DNA from: Amycolatopsis lurida
GTDB taxonomy: Bacteria; Actinomycetota; Actinomycetes; Mycobacteriales; Pseudonocardiaceae
DNA: 64,000 bases
NCBI RefSeq assembly: GCF_900105055.1
Contig: NZ_FNTA01000004.1
Location: forward strand, 434,001-498,000
Direction: 5' to 3'
This document shows, in pieces, positions 42,282-50,828 of the stretch. A program made the position numbers and the translations under genes. The stretch's first letter is position 1, and each line of letters starts with the position of its first letter. A model generated the notes under the pieces. It ran no database searches. It was not told the DNA's origin and saw only the letters and a program-made list of their open reading frames with translations.

Positions 42282-43769
42282 TCAGTGCACGGCGGCGAAC
42301 ATCAGGCTCTCCTCGTCCGCTTCCTCCGGGGAGAACTCGGCGGCGATGCTGCCCGCCCGCGCCACGAGCACGCGGTCGGACAGCGCCTGGATCTCCGGGA
42401 GGTAGGACGAGATGACCACGACCGCGACGCCGTCGTCGGCGAGTGCGCGGATCATCGCGTGGATCTCGGGAATGGTGCCGAGGTCCACGCCACGCGTGGG
42501 TTCGTCGATGATCGCGACGAGCGGTTTGCGGGTCAGCCCCTTGGCCAGCACGACCTTCTGCTGGTTGCCACCGCTCAGTTCTTCGACGGTCGCCTTGCCG
42601 GGTTGCAGGGTGCGCACCTGGAAGCGTTCGACGAACCGTTTCGCGACCGACTTGCGGTCACCAGGGCGGTAGAAGAACGGCCGGCGCGGCGCGCTGCACA
42701 GGTGCCCGAAGTAGATGTTGTCCGCGATCGTGAGATGGCTGAAGAACCCCGAAGCCTTGCGGTCTTCGGTGATGTACACGATCCCGGCCTTGCGGGCGTG
42801 GCGAGGTGTGCGGAAGCGGACCGGTTTCCCGTTCAGCCGCACCGTTCCGCCGCGCAGCCGTCGCCGTTTCATGACACCGCTGACGATCATCGCGGTCTCG
42901 CTGCGGCCGGCGCCGACCAGCCCGTAGATGCCGACGATCTCGCCCGCGTACGCCGAGAACGCCATGTTGCGCACCACGGGCAACAGCGTGACGTCCTCCA
43001 CCTGCAGCGCCGGGACGGGTTCCGGCGCGCGGCCGGGCGCCACGCGGCCCATCTCGACGGTGCGGCCGACCATCATCTTGACCACGCGTTCCCGGGTGAA
43101 TTCGGGGCGTGCAAGGGTTCCCTGCGCGACGCCGTCCCGCAGCACCGTGATGCGGTCCGCCTGCTCGAACGCCTCGTCGAGCATGTGCGTGATGAAGATG
43201 ACGCCGATCCCGCGGCGCTTCAGCCGCTGCATGGACAGGAACAGCTGGAGCCGTTCCTCGGGCGTGACCGAGGACGTCGGCTCGTCGAGGATGACGAGTT
43301 TCGCGTTCCGGTGGACCGCCCGCGCGATCTCGACCATCTGCTTCTGGCCGATGCCGAGCGCCCCGGCCGGAACGTCGGGCCGGATGTGGAAGTTGTGCGA
43401 TTCCAGCAGTTCACGGGCGACGACGTTGAGCCGCCCGAGGTTGTTGAACACCTTCTCGTCGCCCATGAACAGGTTCTGCGCCACCGTCATCGACTCGACG
43501 AGCGAGCCCTCTTGGTAGACCATCGCCACCCCGGCCTCGACCGACTCGCGCGGGGTGGTGAAGGACCGCCTGTGCCCGTCGATCTCCAGCGTGCCGGAGT
43601 CGTGCGCGACCGCGCCGGAGATGATCTTGACCATCGTGGACTTGCCGGCACCGTTCTCCCCCAGCAACGCGTGGATCTCTCCAGGCTCCACGTCGAAGTC
43701 GACGCCGTCGAGGGCGTAGGTCCCGCCATAACGCTTGCTGACGCCGGTCAGCCGGATCACGGGTGTCAC
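42282..43769 (-). CDS. ABC importer ATPase, RbsA/XylG type (two nucleotide-binding domains)
   Basis: A 495-aa cytoplasmic ATPase of the CUT2 sugar-importer class, with two ABC domains in one chain. The first has Walker A GENGAGKST and Walker B LVILDEPTSSVT. The second has the usual degenerate Walker A GLVGAGRSE, the signature LSGGNQQKVVLAKGL, and Walker B VAIIDEPTRGVDLG. The GTG at 43769 overlaps the TGA of the SMP-30 gene (GTGA). The partners are the two permeases and the binding protein at 44.8-49.1 kb. Substrate is not identifiable, but CUT2 systems import pentoses, polyols and related small hydroxylated molecules. Confidence 0.9.
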   Translation of the reverse strand: MTPVIRLTGVSKRYGGTYALDGVDFDVEPGEIHALLGENGAGKSTMVKIISGAVAHDSGTLEIDGHRRSFTTPRESVEAGVAMVYQEGSLVESMTVAQNLFMGDEKVFNNLGRLNVVARELLESHNFHIRPDVPAGALGIGQKQMVEIARAVHRNAKLVILDEPTSSVTPEERLQLFLSMQRLKRRGIGVIFITHMLDEAFEQADRITVLRDGVAQGTLARPEFTRERVVKMMVGRTVEMGRVAPGRAPEPVPALQVEDVTLLPVVRNMAFSAYAGEIVGIYGLVGAGRSETAMIVSGVMKRRRLRGGTVRLNGKPVRFRTPRHARKAGIVYITEDRKASGFFSHLTIADNIYFGHLCSAPRRPFFYRPGDRKSVAKRFVERFQVRTLQPGKATVEELSGGNQQKVVLAKGLTRKPLVAIIDEPTRGVDLGTIPEIHAMIRALADDGVAVVVISSYLPEIQALSDRVLVARAGSIAAEFSPEEADEESLMFAAVH

Positions 43770-44806
43770 GCTCGCACCTCCAGGAGATTGCCGTAGCCAC
43801 GCGCCGCCGCGAGCACGCGGCCGTCGCGCACGGCCACACCGGTGACGCCGTGTCGCGAGCTGTCGACGCGGGCGTGGGCGCTTTCGGCCACCCGGCCCGC
43901 ACCGTCCACCCGGAACACGAGGCCGCAGGATCGGGCCGGCGCCCAGCTCTTCACCACGCCGAGTACGCGCAGTTGGCCCATCTGCATGGTTTCCGTGAAC
44001 GGGCTCCCGCCGCGCAGACGGGGCACGAACCACTCCGCCGGACTGATCGTCCCGGTCATCTCGGCGAGCACTTCGGGCTCGTCGAGGAGCATCTCCGTGA
44101 CCCGGTTGCGGATGTACGGCGCGGCGAACCACCGGCCGGACACGCGCCCGGGATAGACGGGCAGATTCGCGATCAACGCCTGCCCAGGCCTGCCCAGCGC
44201 GTCCGGCGATCGCGTCTCGACGCGGTGCTCGAGACTGAGCGACACGAGCACCTCTTCGTCCGATGCCTCGATCCCCGACGGCCAGGCCAAACCCTCGGCC
44301 ACCACCTCGGCGCTCGGACCGTCCACCCGCACGATCGACCCCGACCGGTCGCCGGTGACCAGCGCACGGGCCCATTCCCGCTCCGCCGTCGATCCGACGG
44401 TGACGAGCAGCGAACCGTCCGGTGCCACGGTCAGATCGGTCACGCCGGATTTGACCGGTGCGGCGGTGCACACCTCTTCCGCAGTGCCGGCCGAGACGAT
44501 CCCGACGCCGTCCACCGCGGCGAGGGTCTCGTCGCCGCGGGCGGCGAGGGCGGCGACGCGGCCGCCCACCTCCGCGACGCGCACCACGTCATCGCCGCGC
44601 AGAGCGAGAACCAGGTTCCCGCTGCTGAACACCACCTCACCGGCGCCGGTGACCACGACGTCGTCCGGCTCGAAGTCACCGGACGGCAGCAGTTCAGCCG
44701 CTTCGTCGAGCCGGAGATTCGGCCGCAGCCCGGTGTCCATGGGCGGCACACCACGGCGCCTGGCCCAGTTCGGATTGATCAGTTCCTTGAGCGTGGAAAG
44801 GCTCAT
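43766..44806 (-). CDS. SMP-30 / strictosidine-synthase-like beta-propeller protein
   Basis: A 346-aa protein predicted to be a six-bladed propeller of the SMP-30/gluconolactonase/strictosidine-synthase superfamily (VTDLTVAPDGSLLVTVGS, AWPSGIEASDEEVLVSLS, LANLPVYPGRVSGRWFAAPYI-like segments). No signal peptide is visible, so it appears cytoplasmic. It overlaps by 4 bp both the fused permease gene upstream and the ATPase gene downstream. It may hydrolyse a lactone or ester of the imported compound. It resembles the C-terminal half of the preceding permease fusion, suggesting a tandem pair derived from duplication. Confidence 0.78.
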   Translation of the reverse strand: MSLSTLKELINPNWARRRGVPPMDTGLRPNLRLDEAAELLPSGDFEPDDVVVTGAGEVVFSSGNLVLALRGDDVVRVAEVGGRVAALAARGDETLAAVDGVGIVSAGTAEEVCTAAPVKSGVTDLTVAPDGSLLVTVGSTAEREWARALVTGDRSGSIVRVDGPSAEVVAEGLAWPSGIEASDEEVLVSLSLEHRVETRSPDALGRPGQALIANLPVYPGRVSGRWFAAPYIRNRVTEMLLDEPEVLAEMTGTISPAEWFVPRLRGGSPFTETMQMGQLRVLGVVKSWAPARSCGLVFRVDGAGRVAESAHARVDSSRHGVTGVAVRDGRVLAAARGYGNLLEVRA

Positions 44807-46983
44807 CGGGCCACCTCCGAGACCTGGCGCGCGCCCGCCGTACCGGGCACGGCCGACGGATCGATGCCGCCGATCTCGGCCGGGTCCAGCGGCAGCCGCC
44901 CGATTCGGTTGTTGCTGACGCCGCACAGGTATAGATACCCGTCGCGTTCCTTGACCGCGGTGACCATCGGATAGTTCTCCATCGTCTCGTCCCACAGCAC
45001 CGCGAGGATCTCCCCGCTGTCGCTGAACTTGATCGCGCACGACACGTTCAGCTGTGGCACCACCCAGTTGTCGACGGAGACCTCGCGGGTCATCCGCCGC
45101 CGGACCGACGGGTACCGGCCGAGCAGGTCCGACATCTGGGTCCGCATGGCGCACAGCGGCATCCAGTAGTTGCCGTCCGAGGAGCGGTTGATGTTGTCCG
45201 GGTAGCCGGGCAGGTTCTCCAGCACCGGTTCGAGCCGGCCCTCCTTGGGGCCGGAGATCCACAGCCGATCCACGCGGCACAGGCCGGTGCTGGCGATGAG
45301 GATCGACTCGCCGTCGTGGGAGGTGCAGACCCCGTTGGGGAACACGTAGTTCGACACGACCACCTCGGTGGTCCCGTCCGGTTTCACCCGCACGATCCGC
45401 CCGTTGGGCCGGAACTCGACCAGTTCGAGCAGGAAGTCCGCGGTGTTGGTCCGGGTGGAGAAGTCCGAGGCGTAGATCGACCCGTCGGGCGCGATGTCGA
45501 GGTCGTCGATCGCGCGCAGGCCCGAATCGTCGATCAGCGACAGCGGGCTGCGTTTGACCTGGTTGGCGACCAGTTCCGGTTCGCCGTCCGGACCGATGCG
45601 GTAGATCCCCATGCCACCGACCGCGACGACGAGCCTGCCCTCGGCGTCCCAGACGTGTCCGCAGGGGAAGCCACCGGTGCGGGAGAAGACCTCGCCTTCG
45701 GTGTCCTCCAGCCCGCGGAAGCGCCACACCCAGCCACGCTGGTCACCGCAGTACACGTTGCCCTCGGCGTCGACGGCGCAGTCCTCGGCGCCGCGGATCT
45801 TCCCGAGCCCGACCGGCGGCGCGTCGGTGAGCCGCCGGTTCGGTGACCAGACGGTGCCCGGTTCGGTGACGTCGAGAAGCGGACCGAGCGAGAGCCGGGC
45901 GGGGTCGATCTTCAGCTTCTCGACCGCGCGCTGCCGGTACTTGCCCCATTTCAGGTCCAGGATGGTGAACACGGCGAGCACGGCCGCGAGCACGACGGTG
46001 TAGAACGACCCCTGCGCCCCGTCGGCGACGGTCGCCTGCTGGATGATCGCCACCACCGCGACCCCGACGGTCGCCCGCAACACCGAACCGCGCCCGCCCT
46101 GGATGCTCACCCCGCCGAGGACGACGGCCGTGAGCACGATGATCTCCCACCCGTGTCCCACGTTCGGGTCGGTCCGAGCCAGCCGCGCCGAGGTCAGGAT
46201 CGCCGCCGTGCCGGCCAACGCGCCGGAGAGCACGTATGTCCAGAAGGTCACCGCGGTGACCGGGATGCCGTTGCGCCGTGCCGAACGCCGGTCCGAGCCG
46301 GTCGCGGTGACCCACCAGCCCCAGCGGGAGCGGGTCAGCACGAGATGCACGACGAGCAGCACCACCGCGAAGAGGAACCAGGCGGCCGGGACACCGATGA
46401 TCCGGCCGTTGCTCAGGAAGTCCCACACCAGGGAGTCCTTGGCGATCCCGATCCGGGTGCTGTTCGCGTTCTGCAGGACCGAAGCGGCGCCGCCGAAGGC
46501 GATCAGCGTGACCAGGGTGGTGATGAACGGGCGCATCCGCAGGATCGCGATGAAGAGCCCGTTGACCGCCCCGAGCAGGGCGCCGGTCACGATCGCCGCC
46601 GGGACGACCACGGCCGTCGGCCACAGCCACACCCGGTCGGCGACCAGCGCGCCGAGCGCGCAGACCCCGACCATGGAGCCGACCGACAGATCGATGCCGC
46701 CGCCCACCAGGACGACCGTCAGGCCGATCGCCAGCAGGCCGAACTCGGCCATCTCGTCCAGCACCAGCGGCGCGTTGTCGGCCCCGACGTTCGTGGTCAT
46801 CAAGACGTACAGGCACAGTGCGAGCGCCAGTACCAGCGGGACGGCGCCTTCCATCCACCGTTTCTCGAACAGGTCGGAGATCGTGCGGAACCGCGCGATC
46901 CTTTCGGTGGGCCGGCCGCCGGTCATGCCGAAGGCGTCGAGCCCGCGCCGCAGCGGGGAGAACCCGCGAGACGAAGTCGTCAT
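44803..46983 (-). CDS. ABC permease (RbsC-like) fused to a strictosidine-synthase-like propeller
   Basis: A 726-aa fusion. Residues about 45-350 are a CUT2-type permease with many hydrophobic segments and the family motif GGGIDLSVGSMVGVCALGA plus LGGVSIQGGRGSVLRATVG. From about 390 to the end the chain is a SMP-30/strictosidine-synthase-like propeller (GAEDCAVDAEGNVYCGDQRG, IDDLDIAPDGSIYASDFS, NLPGYPDNINRSSDGNYWMPL). The fusion is continuous in one frame with no internal stop. If the permease half has the usual even number of spans with N-terminus inside, the propeller faces the cytoplasm and could act on the substrate as it enters. Second permease of the same importer: 48.1-49.1 kb. Confidence 0.88.
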   Translation of the reverse strand: MTTSSRGFSPLRRGLDAFGMTGGRPTERIARFRTISDLFEKRWMEGAVPLVLALALCLYVLMTTNVGADNAPLVLDEMAEFGLLAIGLTVVLVGGGIDLSVGSMVGVCALGALVADRVWLWPTAVVVPAAIVTGALLGAVNGLFIAILRMRPFITTLVTLIAFGGAASVLQNANSTRIGIAKDSLVWDFLSNGRIIGVPAAWFLFAVVLLVVHLVLTRSRWGWWVTATGSDRRSARRNGIPVTAVTFWTYVLSGALAGTAAILTSARLARTDPNVGHGWEIIVLTAVVLGGVSIQGGRGSVLRATVGVAVVAIIQQATVADGAQGSFYTVVLAAVLAVFTILDLKWGKYRQRAVEKLKIDPARLSLGPLLDVTEPGTVWSPNRRLTDAPPVGLGKIRGAEDCAVDAEGNVYCGDQRGWVWRFRGLEDTEGEVFSRTGGFPCGHVWDAEGRLVVAVGGMGIYRIGPDGEPELVANQVKRSPLSLIDDSGLRAIDDLDIAPDGSIYASDFSTRTNTADFLLELVEFRPNGRIVRVKPDGTTEVVVSNYVFPNGVCTSHDGESILIASTGLCRVDRLWISGPKEGRLEPVLENLPGYPDNINRSSDGNYWMPLCAMRTQMSDLLGRYPSVRRRMTREVSVDNWVVPQLNVSCAIKFSDSGEILAVLWDETMENYPMVTAVKERDGYLYLCGVSNNRIGRLPLDPAEIGGIDPSAVPGTAGARQVSEVAR

Positions 46984-46995
46984 CGGTGCTCGTCC

Positions 46996-48069
46996 CTACT
47001 GGCTCTCGTAGCAGGCGATGGTGGTCTTGTCGATGTTGGTCTTGTCGACGATCGTGTCCGACACGTAGGCCACCGAGTGCGTGCTGCCGGGCTGCGCGCC
47101 GTTCATGATCAGGTTCTGCGCCGCGACCGCGCCCGCCGCGCCGATGCCCTGGACGTCGTAGGCTGCCGAGGCGGTCACCAGGCCTTGTTTCAGGGCGGCG
47201 CACCAGTTGCTGTCCGCGTCGAGGGTGTAGACGCCGACCGAGCCGGGCTGCACCTGGCCGCGCGATTCGGCGGCCTTGACCGTCTGCCCGACGGTGATCG
47301 AGTTGAGGTCGAAGGTGACCATGAAGCCGCAGAGTTTGCCCTGTTGCTGCTGGAGCACGGATTCGGCGGCCGCCTGCGCCTGGGCGTTCTGGAACTGCGA
47401 GTGGGCGACGAGGACCTTGTAGCCCGCCGGTTCCACGACGTCCTTGATCCCCTGGTTCCACAGGATCGACGCCGGGTCGTTGCCGGGGCCGTCGATGATC
47501 GAGATCGTCTTGGGCGCGTTGCGACCGTCGCAATCGGACATCGCGCGCTTGGCGATCGACTGTGCCGCGCCGTAGACGTCGACACCGACGAAGGCGTCAC
47601 CGAGGCGAGCGGACATCATGTTGAGCACCACCGTGTAGATACCGGCCTTCTGCGCGCGGTCGATGGCGTTGTCGAGCAGGCCGAGATCCTGGTTCTGCAG
47701 CACGAGGACGTCGGCGGCCTTGCGGGCGATCAGGTCGTTGATGGTGCTGATCATCCGGTCGCTGCTGAAGTTCGAGTCGTACACCTTGAACTCGGCGCCG
47801 AGTTTGTCGAAGGTGCGCTGCATCGTCGTGCCCCAGTTCTCCGTGAGCTGGTAGCCCTTGAAGAGGATCGGCACGAAGGCGATCTTCTTGCCCTTCATCG
47901 TGTCGAGCGCCTTCTGTCGCGCGGGCATCAGTTCCACAGTGGACCCGAACGCCTGGTTGCCGTTGCCGGACTTGGCTTCCGGCGAGCCGCTGTCGACGGA
48001 GCAGCTCGCGACGCCAGTGGCCGTCACCGCGGCCAGCGTGAGGGCGAGGATCTTCTTGGTGAGTTTCAT
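46996..48069 (-). CDS. ABC importer substrate-binding lipoprotein
   Basis: A 357-aa lipoprotein of the periplasmic-binding-protein-1 (sugar/ribose) type. A signal peptide ends in lipobox VASC with Cys23 as the lipid anchor. The mature part shows IAFVPILFKG, a DVLVLQNQDLG segment and ISIIDGPGNDPAS, as in RbsB/XylF-like proteins. It captures substrate outside the membrane and delivers it to the permease dimer encoded on either side (14-bp and 12-bp gaps). Ligand residues cannot be assigned. Confidence 0.88.
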   Translation of the reverse strand: MKLTKKILALTLAAVTATGVASCSVDSGSPEAKSGNGNQAFGSTVELMPARQKALDTMKGKKIAFVPILFKGYQLTENWGTTMQRTFDKLGAEFKVYDSNFSSDRMISTINDLIARKAADVLVLQNQDLGLLDNAIDRAQKAGIYTVVLNMMSARLGDAFVGVDVYGAAQSIAKRAMSDCDGRNAPKTISIIDGPGNDPASILWNQGIKDVVEPAGYKVLVAHSQFQNAQAQAAAESVLQQQQGKLCGFMVTFDLNSITVGQTVKAAESRGQVQPGSVGVYTLDADSNWCAALKQGLVTASAAYDVQGIGAAGAVAAQNLIMNGAQPGSTHSVAYVSDTIVDKTNIDKTTIACYESQ

Positions 48070-48083
48070 GGTTCCGTTCCCGT

Positions 48084-49094
48084 TCACAGTTCGCCGGATT
48101 TCTCGGTTTCGTCGTTGCGCGGATGCAGCCACGCGTCGAACGCGATGGCGGCGGCGAGCACGCCGCCCCGGATCAAGTCCTGCACCGCGGTGCTCAACCC
48201 GTGCAGTACCAACAGGTTGTTGAGCACGCCGACGAAGAGGGCGCCCGCGAGGACGCCAAGGATGGTTCCGCGGCCACCGGACAGCGACACCCCGCCGATC
48301 ACGACCACCGTCAGCGCGGTGAACAGGATCGGGGCGAAGGACGTGACCGTGGTCTGCACGCTCCCCTGCAGGGAGACCGTGACATAGCCGGCGAGCGCGG
48401 CGAGCAACGCGGAAAGCACGTAGGTGAGGATCTGCAGCGGCCGGACCGGGGCGCCGGTCGACCGTGCCGTCGCGAAGTTGTCCCCCATCGCGCGGGTCAG
48501 CCGCCCGGGCGTGGTGTAGGCGACGAACAGCCACGCGATCAGGAACACGGCGCCCGCGATGAGCACCGGCCGGGGCACCCCGAACACCGAAGCACCACTG
48601 AGTTCGGCCAGGAACGACGCGGGCGGCACGCCGTAGACGTTCTCGGTGAGGAACAGGATGTCGATCCCGCCGATGGCGAGCATGCCGGTCGCGAGCGTCA
48701 CGAACAGCGCGGGTACCTCGAAGAGGGCGACGAGGATACCGTTGACCAGGCCGATCGCCAGCGCCAGCGCGGTCATCAGGGCGATCGCCTGCCATTCCGG
48801 CATGCCCCTGTCGATGAACGCCAGCGTCGCCTGGGCACAGCCGAGGCCGATGCCCGCCACGGACAGATCGAGTCCCTTGCCGAGGATCACGATCGCCTGG
48901 CCGATGGCCAGGATGCCGAACGCCGCCGACAGGTTCAGGATGCTGGCGAAGTTCCCGGTACTCAGGAAGTTCGCCGTGGTCAGGCCGCCGGCCAGCGCCA
49001 GCAGGACGGTGATCGCGAGGACCGGATAGGTCTGGTCGTAGCCACCCAGGCGCGCGCGAAGCGACCCGCGTGGCTTCGTTGCCACAGTAGTCAT
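48084..49094 (-). CDS. ABC importer permease, RbsC type
   Basis: A 336-aa membrane protein with about 8-10 hydrophobic segments. It carries the CUT2 permease motifs GKGLDLSVAGIGLGCAQATL and IGGVSLSGGRGTILGVLAGALF. The importer has two different permease genes (this one and the fused one at 44.8 kb), so it is likely a heterodimer. It lies 17 bp behind the MmgE/PrpD gene that begins the operon. Confidence 0.9.
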   Translation of the reverse strand: MTTVATKPRGSLRARLGGYDQTYPVLAITVLLALAGGLTTANFLSTGNFASILNLSAAFGILAIGQAIVILGKGLDLSVAGIGLGCAQATLAFIDRGMPEWQAIALMTALALAIGLVNGILVALFEVPALFVTLATGMLAIGGIDILFLTENVYGVPPASFLAELSGASVFGVPRPVLIAGAVFLIAWLFVAYTTPGRLTRAMGDNFATARSTGAPVRPLQILTYVLSALLAALAGYVTVSLQGSVQTTVTSFAPILFTALTVVVIGGVSLSGGRGTILGVLAGALFVGVLNNLLVLHGLSTAVQDLIRGGVLAAAIAFDAWLHPRNDETEKSGEL

Positions 49095-49111
49095 GGAGAA
49101 CCCGTATTCGG

Positions 49112-50539
49112 TCAGGAGGGAAGGACCGGGCGGAGCCGTTTCGTGAACTCGGTGACGTCCTCGACGTTCCGCAGGTCGAAGACGGCTTCGATGACGGCGT
49201 CCGCGTCGGCGTCGGTCAGGACGTCCTCGACGTTGTGCCGGAACTTGGCGATCAGTTCGCCGTCGGTCATGAACGTCGCCGGGTCGGGCGAAGGACTGCC
49301 CTTCGGATAGGCGCGTTCGCCGGTGAAGGTGGTGCCGCGGGCTTGCACCTCGACGCGGGATCGCCGCGCCGCCGGGTCGCCGCGCAGGGCGGCGGTGTAG
49401 TCCGGATGTTCCCGGAAGGTTGCCTTCTTGGTCAGGTCGAGCACGGACGGGTCGAGCACCGCTTCCGGTGTCTGCCAGTCCTTGCCCGGCGGGATCCGGT
49501 GCGCGGCCATCGCCAAGCCGTGCGTCATGCCGAATTGGGCGTCACGCGGATTGCGGATGTCCTCGTTGACCCACACCGGCTGCAGCACGAAGCTCTCGCC
49601 CCACGCGTCGATGGCGTCGATCTCGTCCGGACGGATGTCGTGGGTCTCGACGATCTCGGTGAGCGCGTCGAACAACGCGTGCATCACGCGGCAATGCGGG
49701 TACGGCTTGAAGGACTGGAACGGTGTGAAGGTCCATTCCGTACCCAGGCCTGCCGTGATGGGCGCCGGCTCCCACCGAGAGGTGCCGATGAAGCGCGGGA
49801 AGCCGTACTCGCGGTCGTCGAGCATCTCCTGGTCGCCGGTGTGCCCGAGTTCGGCGAGATTCGCCGCGGTGACCGCCGACAGAGCCATCCCGCCGGCGAG
49901 CTGGTACTTGATCGTCGTCGACGGCGCGTGCATCATCCACGCCCGCTGGGTGTTCGTGGGGGCCGTGGACCCCATGATCCCGAGCGCGTCGGCCAGGGTC
50001 TCGCGGGAGAATCCCTTGACCACACCGATCGCGGCGGCCGCGCCGAACAGCGTGCTGCTGTAGCCGATGACGTCGGGGATGGTGACGACACCGTCCTTGA
50101 TGTCGCGCAGGTAGTCAGTCGCCTTGCCGATGCGGAAGGACATCTCGTGCGCGACCGCGATCGCGGTCAGGAGCTTCTCCCCGCTGCCCTGCAACGATTC
50201 CGCCGTCGCCAGCGCTCCGGGCAGGACGTACGGCGTCACGTGACCAGGCGGCAGGACGGCGTCCTGGTCGAGGGCGTTGATCAGTTCCGCGTTGGCGAAG
50301 GCCGCACCCGGCACGGAGGTCGTGGTCCCCGTGCCCAAGATCGACGCGGGCCCCTCGGTACCACCGAGGTACCGGCCGTAGCCGACGCCGCGTTGAGCGC
50401 CTTCGTCGTCGAGGGAGGCGACAGCGCAGCCGAGCGAGTCGAGCAGGATACGCTGGGACTCGCTCACCACCTCGTCCGGCAAATTCCGAACCTCGGTATC
50501 TGCCGCGAATTCCGCGAGTTGCTCGATGATCGTCGGCAT
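49112..50539 (-). CDS. MmgE/PrpD family protein (2), first gene of the ABC operon
   Basis: A 475-aa member of the methylcitrate dehydratase / aconitate decarboxylase fold. It has the N-terminal LLDSLGCAVASLDDEG, the active-site segment NAELINALDQDAVLPPGHVTPYVLPGA, and KPYPHCRVMHALFDAL. It differs clearly from the copy at 38.3 kb. As the first gene of the import operon it may dehydrate or decarboxylate the imported compound or a downstream acid. About 290 bp without a gene separate it from LuxR-B; that gap contains the hairpin at 50.75 kb. Confidence 0.85.
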   Translation of the reverse strand: MPTIIEQLAEFAADTEVRNLPDEVVSESQRILLDSLGCAVASLDDEGAQRGVGYGRYLGGTEGPASILGTGTTTSVPGAAFANAELINALDQDAVLPPGHVTPYVLPGALATAESLQGSGEKLLTAIAVAHEMSFRIGKATDYLRDIKDGVVTIPDVIGYSSTLFGAAAAIGVVKGFSRETLADALGIMGSTAPTNTQRAWMMHAPSTTIKYQLAGGMALSAVTAANLAELGHTGDQEMLDDREYGFPRFIGTSRWEPAPITAGLGTEWTFTPFQSFKPYPHCRVMHALFDALTEIVETHDIRPDEIDAIDAWGESFVLQPVWVNEDIRNPRDAQFGMTHGLAMAAHRIPPGKDWQTPEAVLDPSVLDLTKKATFREHPDYTAALRGDPAARRSRVEVQARGTTFTGERAYPKGSPSPDPATFMTDGELIAKFRHNVEDVLTDADADAVIEAVFDLRNVEDVTEFTKRLRPVLPS

Positions 50540-50749
50540 CTTCTGCGCGCTCCCTCGGTGATCTGTGCCACGTTGCGGGAGTCAGTGTGGCCGCCGAACG
50601 GACCAGGTCACATCTGTCGCCGGTCGGAGTTCTTTTATTACCGGCGACAGATTTCCCGGTTTCGGCTGGACAGCTGCTCGCGTGTTTCTTAGGATGCGCC
50701 GCCGTTCACGCCGAGTGCGCACCCCGCTTCTGCTGCAGGCCTGGGAAGG

Positions 50750-50802
50750 GTTGCGAAAGCCACTTTCGCAACGTTGAAGGTTATGAAAGTGGCTTTCACA
50801 AC
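50750..50802. repeat. Alternative-fold hairpin with GAAAGCCACTTTC arms
   Basis: The left arm (50750-50771) and right arm (50781-50802) pair over about 20 bp with two mismatches. Each arm is also self-complementary (TTGCGAAAG...CTTTCGCAA and TGAAAG...CTTTCA), so the DNA can form one long or two short hairpins. It lies between LuxR-B and the ABC operon and may be an attenuator, a terminator, or a mobile-type palindromic repeat. Confidence 0.75.
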
Positions 50803-50828
50803 ACCGCCTTGCCCACCCAAAAGCCCGC

